Shown here one piece after another: positions 55,001-64,000 of a DNA stretch of 64,000 nucleotides. The stretch covers positions 471,395 through 535,394 of the forward strand of contig NW_019774703.1 of the NCBI RefSeq assembly GCF_001039355.2, written 5' to 3'. The stretch is from Lingula anatina (taxonomy: Eukaryota > Brachiopoda > Lingulata > Lingulida > Lingulidae). The notes below the pieces were generated by a model. That model saw only the letters and a program-made list of their open reading frames with translations. It was not told where the DNA came from and ran no database searches. The position numbers and the translations under genes are program-made. Each line of letters begins with the position of its first letter. The first letter of the stretch is position 1.

Positions 55001-56833
55001 GAGATTTCACCTACGACCAAAATCTGATATCCCATGGCCACAAAGTTGCTGATGCAGCATACATTCATAGAGCAATGGCTTACTTTAAAGACAGATACCC
55101 TGATTCTATCTTTATTGTCTGCAGTGATGAAATGCCATGGTGTAAAAAGAATATCCCAGACACTGATGGCAATGTAGTTTTCACTGAAGAAAGTAACCCA
55201 GCGTACGTAGACCTGGCTATTCTCTCCCTGTGTAATCACACAATAATGACAGTGGGGACTTTTTCATGGTGGGCTGCCTGGCTTGCTGGGGGAGAAGCCA
55301 CTTACTATGCTGACTGGCCACAGCAAGGGTCAGGATTTGAAGGATCAATGAATAAGAGTGATTATTTTCTGCCTCATTGGATTGGACTGTGAAATAATTA
55401 ATTTCTGTGATAGAAAGTTAATCATTGGACATTTTCTAACATTCTGATATTTGTTAAACCTGGGACCCATTTCACCAGCTCCTGGCTGCAGCTAGGTATA
55501 TCACAATGCGCCAGGGGCGCCACAGTAGCCACTGTCCAGCTGCAGTACTGGCAAAACTGTGACCAGCCTGCTCACAGGTTGCTTGTGACATCCCTTTCAA
55601 ATCTCTCTTTTAGAGCTGTGTAATTTATACCATATAAAAGTTCAGGAAATTTTACAATCTAATGGGGAAAAAAAAACCTTTATGATAATTGAATAATGAG
55701 AAGTATAGTTAATCTGATGCGCTGGGCAGTGGTCACAGGTCTTTGGGTGTAATATAGCAGTTTTAAAAACTTCTATATCTTTGTTGCTTGTAGGAATATT
55801 TTAAAAATTCCAAAAGAATTGCAATCTGTTTTGCATTACCTTTCTGAAGATATAAATATTATATTTTTCTGATCAGTTTGAATTTTTTCTGATATACCCC
55901 AGTATCTATCCTGGCTTTTTCAATGCTGAATACCAACTGATGTTACATTCAAAAGTTCAAAGTTGAAAATGTATATTAGTATATTTTTTTAATTTCATGT
56001 AATTCTTACAGGTATTATATTGATGGCTACATCAAAGCTTTACATAGCACACAGTTTCCTTACACAACCATAAGTTATTTAGTGGTTTTTAAACATTATA
56101 ACATATGACTAATGACCAGAGCTATAATCAAGTAAGTGAACGTGACCCTACCTGAAACCAAGTTTTAAAAATATCCATTATTCTTTCTAGCCCTAAATTT
56201 GCAAATAATATATTTTTTGCAAATAGTGATTGCTATTAATTATTCTGACACTGAATACATACATGTTAATAGATTAGGTACATGTACAGTATATGTATAT
56301 ATAGTTCTACAAAGTCCACTTTCTGTTGAAGACTATAATATGCATGTGCAATAACTCTCCTTTTAAAAATTCTAAAAATGTGTTATATGTGACCTACATG
56401 TAATGCAGCACCCAAGTAATACCTAAGGCTGAGGGGAATGTGTGGGAATTCTCTGAATGCTTTACTTACTTGTTATGTTTGTATTCTTTGTGACCGGAAG
56501 AAACGCCAGTCGTATCGCTCTAAATATTGTATACCCATAGGGCGCAAGAACTCTTCCCATAAAAAGCTGCACACCTTTATTGTGAGTCACAACAAAAGAA
56601 AATGTTATCACCAATAAAAACAGTATCGCACAAATGAAAAATGAATACTTCAAGAATCTCATCAACAGAGAAAATAAAGTACGATCTTCTTTATGATTTA
56701 TTCTCTGCTTGGTCGCTTGTATCATGCAAATGTCAATCTCCTTTTCTGAGAGTCCGAGTTCGAGGCCACGTTTCCGAAGATTTTCTATTTTGAAGTCGAG
56801 TTCTTTGAAATACTTCTCTTCCTCGTTTGCCAT
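49065..56833 (-). CDS. Type II membrane protein with possible JmjC/cupin-like C-terminus
   Basis: Six exons: 56833-56470, 51329-51178, 50834-50644, 50214-50079, 49631-49502, 49156-49065 (1065 nt, 354 aa), all junction phases agreeing. The N-terminus is a charged coiled-coil-like segment (about residues 5-50) followed by one membrane helix near 61-83 (FLKYSFFICAILFLLVITFSF). The remaining ~270 residues would be lumenal or extracellular. They start YEEECLIYNPYFRVPETSCELC, with four cysteines. Later come FVFVDGPKAKPYKF, FSNVWYAQGQGSRRLILLPS and DILFYSDEFWRASSYPVPQ. That beta-strand spacing resembles the end of JmjC/cupin folds, but no HxD/E..H metal triad is evident, so an enzyme is not claimed. 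I do not recognise a named family. Intron 1 (5140 bp) contains a fucosyltransferase gene on the opposite strand. The exon chain is solid; the function is unknown. Confidence 0.8.
51330..54228. other. Intron 1 of the minus-strand membrane-protein gene, proximal part
   Basis: Non-coding; no exon on either strand with recognisable homology. An imperfect inverted repeat (CAATCGGTCTCAAG, 53981-53994, and CTTGAGACTGATTG, 54015-54028) lies about 200 bp upstream of the nested fucosyltransferase. Confidence 0.5.
54229..55392 (+). CDS. Alpha-1,2-fucosyltransferase-like (GT11), single exon, nested in an intron
   Basis: One uninterrupted ORF of 387 residues. The N-terminus has a hydrophobic segment (HLITLTIMLLFVPG) acting as signal-anchor, as expected for a Golgi type II enzyme. 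GT11 motifs are present in order: GHGLGNKMFMYASSFAVA from residue 120 (family GRLGNQMFQYA), HVRRGDF at 254-260, FIVCSDEMPWCKKN, and TVGTFSWWAAWLAGGEATYY. These are the GDP-fucose-binding and catalytic blocks shared with FUT1/FUT2. Likely role: transfer of fucose in alpha-1,2 linkage to galactose of surface or secreted glycans. Conserved motif residues look intact, so it is probably active. It lies wholly within intron 1 of a minus-strand gene. The absence of introns suggests retroposition or a family that is single-exon by habit. Confidence 0.93.
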   Translation: MATFPHVPVHLITLTIMLLFVPGRLGNMETDKNCYVDLAQVFFRYCQAHSITATSDNFVTYKNPELSTWKIGLSRYIEININGTKIKDRKYYNNYQESLDDKPNQNRRDKPYKLAMRAYGHGLGNKMFMYASSFAVAQWNKMEFIYDNPRKEIESIFQPTARILHYEPNLTDSFLQLKTYTCCEFYPALKSLPPENIHLSGYLQSWRYLEPWEKDVRREFTFQDHIQSTARESLLNMVAQLTETSENQTFIGLHVRRGDFTYDQNLISHGHKVADAAYIHRAMAYFKDRYPDSIFIVCSDEMPWCKKNIPDTDGNVVFTEESNPAYVDLAILSLCNHTIMTVGTFSWWAAWLAGGEATYYADWPQQGSGFEGSMNKSDYFLPHWIGL

Positions 56834-57153
56834 TTTGCCAACACAATGTGTGCGACACCTATCGTCTCAACTACACAAGAAGCGCCACTGAAAAAAAGTG
56901 TGAAAAAATAAAGTGACCGTTATACTGATAACCACATATGTATTCAATGTCAAAACAAAGCTGGACATTTACTAAATTCTCTAAAATGCATGAAATATCA
57001 ACAAAACCGTGATTTACGTTAAACGCCAGGGGCAGACTCCTTAATCCAAGTCTCGATTTCAAACCAACTCTTCGTTACACTGGCACCCTGAGTATAACAA
57101 GGAAGTTCGCTGCGTTAAAATCATTTTCCTTAGCCTATCCGCTTAGATAATGC

Positions 57154-57155
57154 AA

Positions 57156-57190
<35 letters not shown>

Positions 57191-57193
57191 ATA
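57154..57193. repeat. (AAAT)n microsatellite
   Basis: About ten AAAT units. Confidence 0.95.
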
Positions 57194-57329
57194 TTATCAT
57201 GCTATGAGAAATTGCTGTGGCATCAAAAATCTTCATTTGTTTATTAATCTATTTATTTATATTTATCTACAGTATATTTAACTGTAAAATCGCTTTCAAG
57301 CAGATCTCCCTTACCTAAACAGCTATAAA

Positions 57330-57540
57330 CGCCTTTTTAACCACAACAACGAGGACAATGAGCAGAAGGGAAAAACGTTGGGGTGGTTAATAAAACAACA
57401 GTTTTTACTCAAAAAGTGTTTTCTTTTATCCAAAATTCTAATTTCAAGAGGGGACCATTGGTGTGTTTTTTTTTTTTTTTTCAGAAATCGGGGGGGGGGG
57501 GGGGGCAAGACCCCCCTGACACTCCCTAAATCCGCCACTG
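57330..57540 (-). mobile_element. Fragment of a hAT-like element (CAGTGGCGGATTTAGGG end)
   Basis: Read on the minus strand from 57540, the sequence starts CAGTGGCGGATTTAGGG, the typical terminal repeat of many animal hAT-class elements, followed by a C16 tract and an A-run. No partner end was found within the window, so the left boundary is uncertain and the copy is likely truncated. Confidence 0.5.
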
Positions 57541-57727
57541 CACTAAGAGTCAACGGTAACTGCAAACTCCCCTAGACTTTTTTTTAAAAATGTATTTCAA
57601 TTTTAAACAAATTTATCTATAAAGTCTATATAATTGATTTTACAATTTACATATTTGAAAAATTTTCATTTTTAACGATGCCTAGGCCTGGTGATAGAAG
57701 TGAACACATCAGACCATATATATACCC

Positions 57728-57848
<121 letters not shown>

Positions 57849-58239
57849 TAGTATATGCAAGTGCATTTGTAAGAGGGTCGTTCAAATATGTACTAAGAGC
57901 TAGCCTTACACAAACAGAAAAGCCATGGCTGAACATTTTGTTTTGGTAACATACATGAACTGCCACTTAATTATAAAAACATACTACGGAAAACTGCAGT
58001 ATCACGTATGTAGATCTCATTCGAGGACAAGGGGGGAAAAACATGTTTGAAAAAATTAGAAAACCGGCATGAATTTAGATGGAATGGTAATCGGTACTTT
58101 TCCACCAGATTTTTTGTCCTAAAAATGTCACCAAACTGTAGCCGAACAATTTAATTGAGACGTATCCAACTACAAATGTTTTAATTTTTGAGTGGGCAAT
58201 TTTAAACAAACAAGAAAAATCAAAATGTACAGTTCAATC

Positions 58240-58241
<2 letters not shown>

Positions 58242-58286
<45 letters not shown>
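58242..58286. repeat. (TG)n microsatellite
   Basis: About 22 TG units. Confidence 0.97.
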
Positions 58287-58291
<5 letters not shown>

Positions 58292-58740
58292 TAAAAATGG
58301 AAAAAACATATTCCTTCATGATCGAAAAGGTTGCGTCTGAGTTATGGTTCAAAATCTGTTTCAGTATCGAAAGTGAAACTACTGCATGGTAGCGTTTCCA
58401 CGCTGTTACCGTGAAGGAGCTGATATTTAAAAAAATGTTTATTAAAAACAAATTACTATTCTTTATTACATTAAAAAAAGGGAATGGTGTCAAAATTACA
58501 CAGAAGTTGTGATACATGTTTGTTTTTATAATGTTAATATCTGCCGGTCAATGTATCTTGTTTATGCCATTCGTACTAGACGAGCAAATATTAAACCACT
58601 AGTTGCTCCCGTCTTGTATTATACATCAAAATATGGCGGCATTTACTGGAGCGAGGGCCCTGGTGAGGGTGAAGTATTTGTAAATGTGATCACACTACAG
58701 AGAGCCTAGTGAATTTGTTTACAAGGATAATTTTCAAAAT

Positions 58741-58950
58741 ATGCCATTTAAAGTGATGGAAAACCATATTTTCGACACCCCGCGCTTGCCAGGTAATAAG
58801 GTAATGCAAAAGTTATTTCGTTGTTACGGAAAAAAATACCCTGACGTTCAAACAGTCATTATAGTTGCCGTTCATGTGACTTTAGGGATTGCTGTTGAAT
58901 TCGCCTTGTTACGTATCAGTGATATATTTATGCCCAAGGTATGGATATAA
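58741..58950 (+). CDS. Small 69-aa membrane-protein ORF overlapping the NB-ARC start
   Basis: An ORF of 69 codons begins MPFKVMENHIFDTPRLPG and has a basic segment (KLFRCYGKKYPD) followed by a predicted membrane helix (VQTVIIVAVHVTLGIAVEFALL). Its stop codon (58948-58950) lies inside the first codons of the NB-ARC gene, whose ATG is at 58941, in a different frame. I do not recognise the family. Two other readings are possible: a chance 5' UTR ORF, or a coding exon ending at CCCAAG before a GTATGG donor at 58939. Non-random composition and a clear helix argue for coding; the evidence is modest. Confidence 0.35.
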   Translation: MPFKVMENHIFDTPRLPGNKVMQKLFRCYGKKYPDVQTVIIVAVHVTLGIAVEFALLRISDIFMPKVWI

Positions 58951-61900
58951 ATGAACTTGAATTGGAACTTAGTGAAGATCTTACCCAAGACGATATCGAA
59001 AGCTTAAAATTATTGACAAAAGAAAGCCTTGTTTTGAAAACGGACGATAATGATGCCAAACGCTTTTTAACGTCTCTTAGAGAATGTTGCACTCCGTTAG
59101 AGAAATACTACGAAACACTAGAGAATCTACTCTCTAAGCTCAAAAAAACTGTGAGTTTTTCGTGCGGAGAGGTTTATTGGAGTGATCGAGTCAAAGAACA
59201 TAGAATCAAATACGAAACCTGGCTCAAAGAAAAAGGCATTCAAGGAAATCCAAACTTTTTTGGCAGAAAACATTATCTGGAACAACTAGAGAGTGGTCTA
59301 TATGAAAGAAGCATTAAAGGTTTGTAGGCCAAAGAAAGTTTTAAAATTAACAGTAAAAAATATATATATAATGAAAAGCATCACATGCTTGCAATTACAT
59401 ACATGTATAGATTAATAATAAATTCCATAACTAAGTTACTTTCTAGGTAAAACATATAATTGAAAATTACAAGATGTATGATGTGACATTGTGAAGGCAA
59501 GTATTTATATAATGTAACATTTTGAACAGCAATCTTCTTTTTTCCTGCTCATATTACTAATTTAACAAAATAAATATTTATAATTTCACTTGAAATAAGT
59601 TACTAGTATGTTTGTTGGTTTTTCTTGTTTCTTTTTTAACAGAGCTGTACAAAGTGATGTATACTTTGTCATTTGTAATAATAGCTTACAATTAGTGTGC
59701 TTTCTGTCAACAGCAATATGTATCTGTGGTCTTGGAGGGCTTGGGAAGTCTGCACTGGCACGTGAAATGTGTTCTAGGATTGCATGGAAGATAAAAAAGG
59801 TTGAAATAAGGTAGGTTATTTTGTCTAAAACATAGATATCTAAAGCAAGGCAAGGTGTTTTTGTTGAATATGGAGCTTAAGAATTACATTGTCATTTGAA
59901 TCTTGATTTAGGACCTTTTTTTATTTATAATGTATGTATATAGTGATTTTCTAAATTAGCCTTTTTTTAAAAAAATGTTATCATCTTTTAGTATTGCAGT
60001 ATCAAAAACAGATTATTTAGCATTCTTTTTTAATATCACTTTAAGGGAAACGATTTATGTCGTTTTTGTGCTTTGTGAAACTGTAATATGACTTTAACAA
60101 CTTAAACAGGCCCATAGGCCATTGGAGGCCTCTAGAGAACCATCTTTTTGAAGGTAAAAGCCTTGCTGTGAATATAATATAGATCTACCAGTTGATACTA
60201 TGACATTTTCCAAATTGGGCCAACTAAAAAGATAAAAAGGACCACCTTTTCAGAAAAATTCCCCCGTCCCCTTGAAGTGCTATTTATATATATTCATTAA
60301 GGCAGAAGTTAACATATATATCTCATCTTTACAGGGCAAAAGACACTATCAAAGAATTTCTGACCACAGTTGTCATCAATCTCATGACTCACTCTGATCA
60401 AAGAAAACCTATGCTAACAGAGGCAGACCTCACAGATTCATTACTCAGCATTTTAAATACTGAGAACGGTAAGTTCATTTATTCTTATTACATACACTTG
60501 GATCATACAATTTATAAAAAAATCCATGTTACATTTTACTTAATATATCATATGGATGGCCTTAAATTTCTATTAATACCAATATTCTTGAGTAATGAAA
60601 ATGTACTAATTCCATTGGCTGTAGTCTTATTGGTATCTGAGATTAACTGAAATAAAATGCTGAGGCACTCACATTTTGAGACATAAATTTTAGCTCATAA
60701 TCTTGTGCATCATTTCAGAAGACACTGTAGTCATTTTGGATGATGTAGATAAGCTGATGGGGAGCAGTAACAAAGACAACTTTCTCAACCTCATGCATGA
60801 TATAGTTTGCAGAATGAACCCTGATTCAAAGGTAATTTGTACTTGAAATCCACAAAGAAAGAACCGGCTTTTTACAATATACAAAGTCCTTAAAATGAAA
60901 ACTGTGCAAATGAAATGCCAGTATGTTCTGCATGAAAAATCCTTACACATGTATATTTTGTTAATTATGTACTTACGATACTGAAGGATAAAACATGTTT
61001 TGGTATGGACCAAGGTCCTTTGGATTAAAACATAATTTTGAAAATAATTTTGGAATATCTTTGAAAGGAATTTTTTAGAATAACAAAAACTTGCAGCACA
61101 TCTGATTAGCATTAGGATTTTCTTTAGTACATTACGGCATAAGTACATAAGATAAGGGATATTGTTATGACTAAAAGGATTTATATGATTTCTCATTTGT
61201 TGGCTTGAGCAAATGTTTCATTTAATGGTTTTATTTTGTTAGGTGAAACTTTTGATTACATCTAGAGTTGAGATGATGGTAGAAGGGAGGTTTGGTGGCT
61301 TGATGCAAGAGATAGAACTCAAATCAATGGAGCAGAGGGAAGCAGAAGAACTTCTCCAAAAAACTGTTTGTATGAACAGTGTAAGCATTAATTAATCTTT
61401 CCATAAATTGGTGATACATGTAATTGCCATAGTATCATAATTTAATATAATAGTTTTTTTAAGTTGATTCATATTACACAGTCTAACAGACATGCTTCTA
61501 TTGTGTCATACTTAGAATAAACAGATATTTCTAATGCTTTGTGTTCAGGGCCAGACATGTCATGTGACATTAACTGACAGCCAGTGTTCCACCCTAGCCC
61601 ATCTGTGTGGCTGCAGTCCACAAGCATTGCTAGTTGTGGCAGACCTAATGAGACAGGGGGACCTACAACCAGATGACATCATCAGCCGTCTCCAGCCAGG
61701 GAAACTGAAAGCCACAGCCACTTTGCCACCAGTTCACAGATGCTTACAAGAAATGTTTATAGCACTTCCTGGAGACATGCAGAATTGCTTGGTTTCACTT
61801 TCCGTGTTTGACTCCAGCTTTGATGCGGAGGCTGCTTACTTTGTGTTCAAAGAACTTCAGCCAAAGGAGTCTCGCAGTCAATATGCTGAAGAAGATGCAA

Positions 61901-63990
61901 AATTTGACTTGAGGTGTTTGATTGGCCATCATCTGGTGGAGTTTGAGGACTACAGTATTTACTCTAATACTGTTACCATGGGTTATAAGAAATCTTCTTT
62001 GGGAAGATATTCCCTTCATCCATTGGTGAAAAATTTTGCTGAAGGCAAGGCAGTGGAAGAGAACTTTAGAAATATAACTGTAAAAGGGATGAATGGCTTT
62101 GTTTTGTTTTTCGAGCAAAAAGCAAAGGAGATTCACAAACAAGGGCTTGGTGTTTTTTCTGTTGTGGTACAGCAGGTGATGTCACTGTATCTTAGGACCT
62201 ATATGAAAATAGCTGTTAATAACCCCTGTACAAGTGAAAAAATGTCAACCATTATGGTCATCAATATTTTCATAGAAAATCTGTCTGATTTAAGTGAGAG
62301 AATAAAGTACTTAGCAGAAGCCCAAAAGAAAGCTGAAGGAACTGGAGATGTCATAACATCTTGTTACAGAATGCTTCAGACTGCCAGGTGTTATTTAGAT
62401 TTAGAACAATATGATGAAGCTGAAGCAATATGCAAGCAGGCTTCACTGCTCTTTCAGGATGACTCTGTAAAACACAACTTTCCAATACAAACACTCTATC
62501 ATTATGTTTGTGGCAATATATTTTACAAAAGAGAGGTTTACGAAGGTGCTTTTCACAGTTTTTCAGAATGCAAGAGATGCTTAATGAACATTAAAGGAGA
62601 ATTTGATGTTTCTCTTGATGACGTGGAAAACTTCATCGGGTCTGTTTACTTTTCACTTCGTCAATATAAAGAGGCAGAGAAACATTTTAGTATTGCTCAC
62701 CAAAGACAGAAATCAAAGGGAAATTTGACCCCTGTGACTTGTGCTAACATTGCCAAAGCCCTAAAGGCCATGTGTAGGGATAAATTGTACAAGAATGAGC
62801 ACCCAGATGATAATTTTAAGAAGCTTTTTGAAAGAGCAGAAACCCTTAATTCGGATGCTTTGGACATTGCAACAAAAAATGGTGATTTCTCCCTGAATAG
62901 AGCAAAACTGCTGAGAGATTTTGCAGACTTGTATCAGGCCAAATTTGAAGTCCTGCAGAGTTATGAAGAAGAAAATGTTCCTTTGGTGAGAATTGGGGAA
63001 AAGTCAAGTGCTTGCAAACGCTGTCTTAAAGATGCCAGCAAGCTGTTGGAAGAGGCTGTGAGTATTGCCAAGAAGAGAGCAACTCCTTACCACAGGTTCA
63101 AATTTGACTGCATGGTGTTCAGGGCATTTGTTCTGAAGGAGCTGGGGGAATATGAGGAAGGGTTATGTGAAGGTGATTTCTTCTCCTAGTATGTAATTTG
63201 AAATCTATTTTTTAAACGTTCCTTAACATTTTAAGCATGTTATTTTATGCAGAAGTGTTTAGACTGTATTGATTTTGGTATCTTTATAATGCATTTCTTG
63301 TGTGATTGTTGAGATTGTGTCTGCATAAAACAGAAAAGAACTCCAGCTGCAATAAGGAGAAAAAACATGGTACAATGGTATATAATACATTGGTGTGCAG
63401 TACACAGGTTTTTATATATATTGTAGGCAATTCTTCCCAGTACTTTGAAGAAGCAGCAAGACAAGTTAATGATCTGTCCAGTTTACTGTCCAGCACTCCA
63501 CACAATGAGGGACTGGATCCTCAAGAAAAATCTTTTTTAACACTTGAAGAAGATGTGTTACCCATCTTGAAAAAACTCAACAGATCTATGGATTTGGAAA
63601 GAATCAGAAAGATAATAATAGTAAGTACAAGTAATTAAAACTTACAGCAACTTGTAATTTTACATTTAGTCAGCCTTAAAGTAAAAAAAGAATTTGAAAT
63701 AGAAATTGTCATATTTGCTTACTTTTAAAATTTTGATGAAAATTTCATGGCAGGACTATAAGAAAAAACATGGTATGGAGGAAAGTGAATCGGACAGGGA
63801 TACCAGTGATGAAGACTGTGGTGCCCCCTCTCCCCAAGAATGTTCATCATTTTCTGATTCAGATGGTTTGTCTCCTGCAAATGAGAATGTGGATTCCAGC
63901 TCTCCACCTCACAAACTGTTTAAATGGAGCCCAGACAACAGTGAAGAGACAAAAAAGAGAAATGAAATTGTTAGTCCTGCCAATCATTGA
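58941..63990 (+). CDS. APAF1/NLR-like STAND protein: death-effector-like domain, NB-ARC, TPR
   Basis: Eight exons: 58941-59319, 59714-59810, 60335-60468, 60719-60831, 61243-61380, 61549-63172, 63427-63620, 63754-63990 (2916 nt, 971 aa). Residues 1-~72 resemble a death-effector domain (LELELSEDLTQDDIESLKLL, then an amphipathic helix). FFGRKHYLEQL introduces the NB-ARC: Walker A GLGGLGKS at 132-139, Walker B VVILDDVD around 207-214, sensor LLITSR at 244-249, GxP-type CGCSPQALLV, winged-helix LSVFDSSFDAEAA, and LHPLV in the MHD position. From about 550 to 850 there are TPR-like helical pairs (for example ARCYLDLEQYDEAEAICKQA and GSVYFSLRQYKEAEKHFSIA). The last 78 residues are acidic and Ser-rich. 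Such ATPases oligomerise on ligand sensing and recruit partners through the N-terminal death fold, so a role in innate immunity or apoptosis is inferred. The P-loop is intact. The DED call is the weakest element. Confidence 0.88.
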
Positions 63991-64000
63991 TATAGTGTAG

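Noticed and set aside
54961-55239. 92-aa minus-strand ORF within the fucosyltransferase
   Set aside because: Shadow of the GT11 frame, which carries all family motifs.
61795-62142. 115-aa antisense ORF inside the large NB-ARC/TPR exon
   Set aside because: Shadow frame of a strongly supported coding exon; no homology.

Overview
This is a eukaryotic, animal nuclear window. Coding sequence is split into short exons by introns with GT..AG ends. The DNA is AT-rich, with many microsatellites and short inverted-repeat elements. There are no operons, Shine-Dalgarno sites or CRISPR arrays. The gene set (PGC-1-type coactivator, Ikaros/Pegasus-type zinc finger, CACUL1, TTLL1, TMEM41B, two VKORs, a metazoan GT11 fucosyltransferase, an NB-ARC/TPR protein) is that of an invertebrate bilaterian. 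A fungal-type ('Dictyo-type', GH13_1) alpha-amylase is informative. From memory of published surveys, among bilaterians this subfamily is reported in hemichordates, brachiopods and relatives, some molluscs and some annelids. I therefore favour a marine lophotrochozoan or hemichordate but cannot name the species. One 62-N gap (25031-25092) marks a draft assembly.

Layout. 270-1110 (+): last three coding exons of a PGC-1-family coactivator. 2395-7053 (+): complete 12-exon secreted alpha-amylase with a predicted C-terminal anchor signal, followed by a broken minisatellite. 8.2-16.3 kb: no convincing gene; holds a clear 174-bp palindromic element with 8-bp target duplications. 16290-19250 (+): Ikaros-family (Pegasus-like) five-finger protein. 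19.8-26.2 kb: non-coding, with a ~1.4-kb near-identical duplication flanking the gap. 26267-30620 (+): complete 9-exon CACUL1, whose first exon lies in the duplicated segment. 33340-32334 (-) and 34195-35434 (+): two head-to-head VKOR genes. 42699-37265 (-): complete 13-exon TTLL1. 43639-46877 (+): complete 7-exon TMEM41B, head-to-head with TTLL1. 56833-49065 (-): 6-exon gene for a type II membrane protein with a possible JmjC/cupin-like end; its 5.1-kb first intron carries an intact single-exon GT11 fucosyltransferase on the opposite strand (54229-55392). 58941-63990 (+): complete 8-exon, 971-residue protein with a death-effector-like N-terminus, NB-ARC ATPase and TPR tail, preceded by a small overlapping membrane-protein ORF.

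For every complete gene the exon phases match at every junction and the summed coding length is divisible by three, which is the main internal check on these hand-built models. Three genes (PGC-1 type, Ikaros/Pegasus type, CACUL1) have human relatives that, from memory, all map to chromosome 10q24-q26 (PPRC1, IKZF5, CACUL1), suggesting a remnant of ancient linkage.

The most interesting items are the NB-ARC/TPR protein with its overlapping upstream ORF, the apparently membrane-anchored GH13_1 amylase, the fucosyltransferase nested in an intron, the divergent VKOR pair, and several families of inverted-repeat elements.
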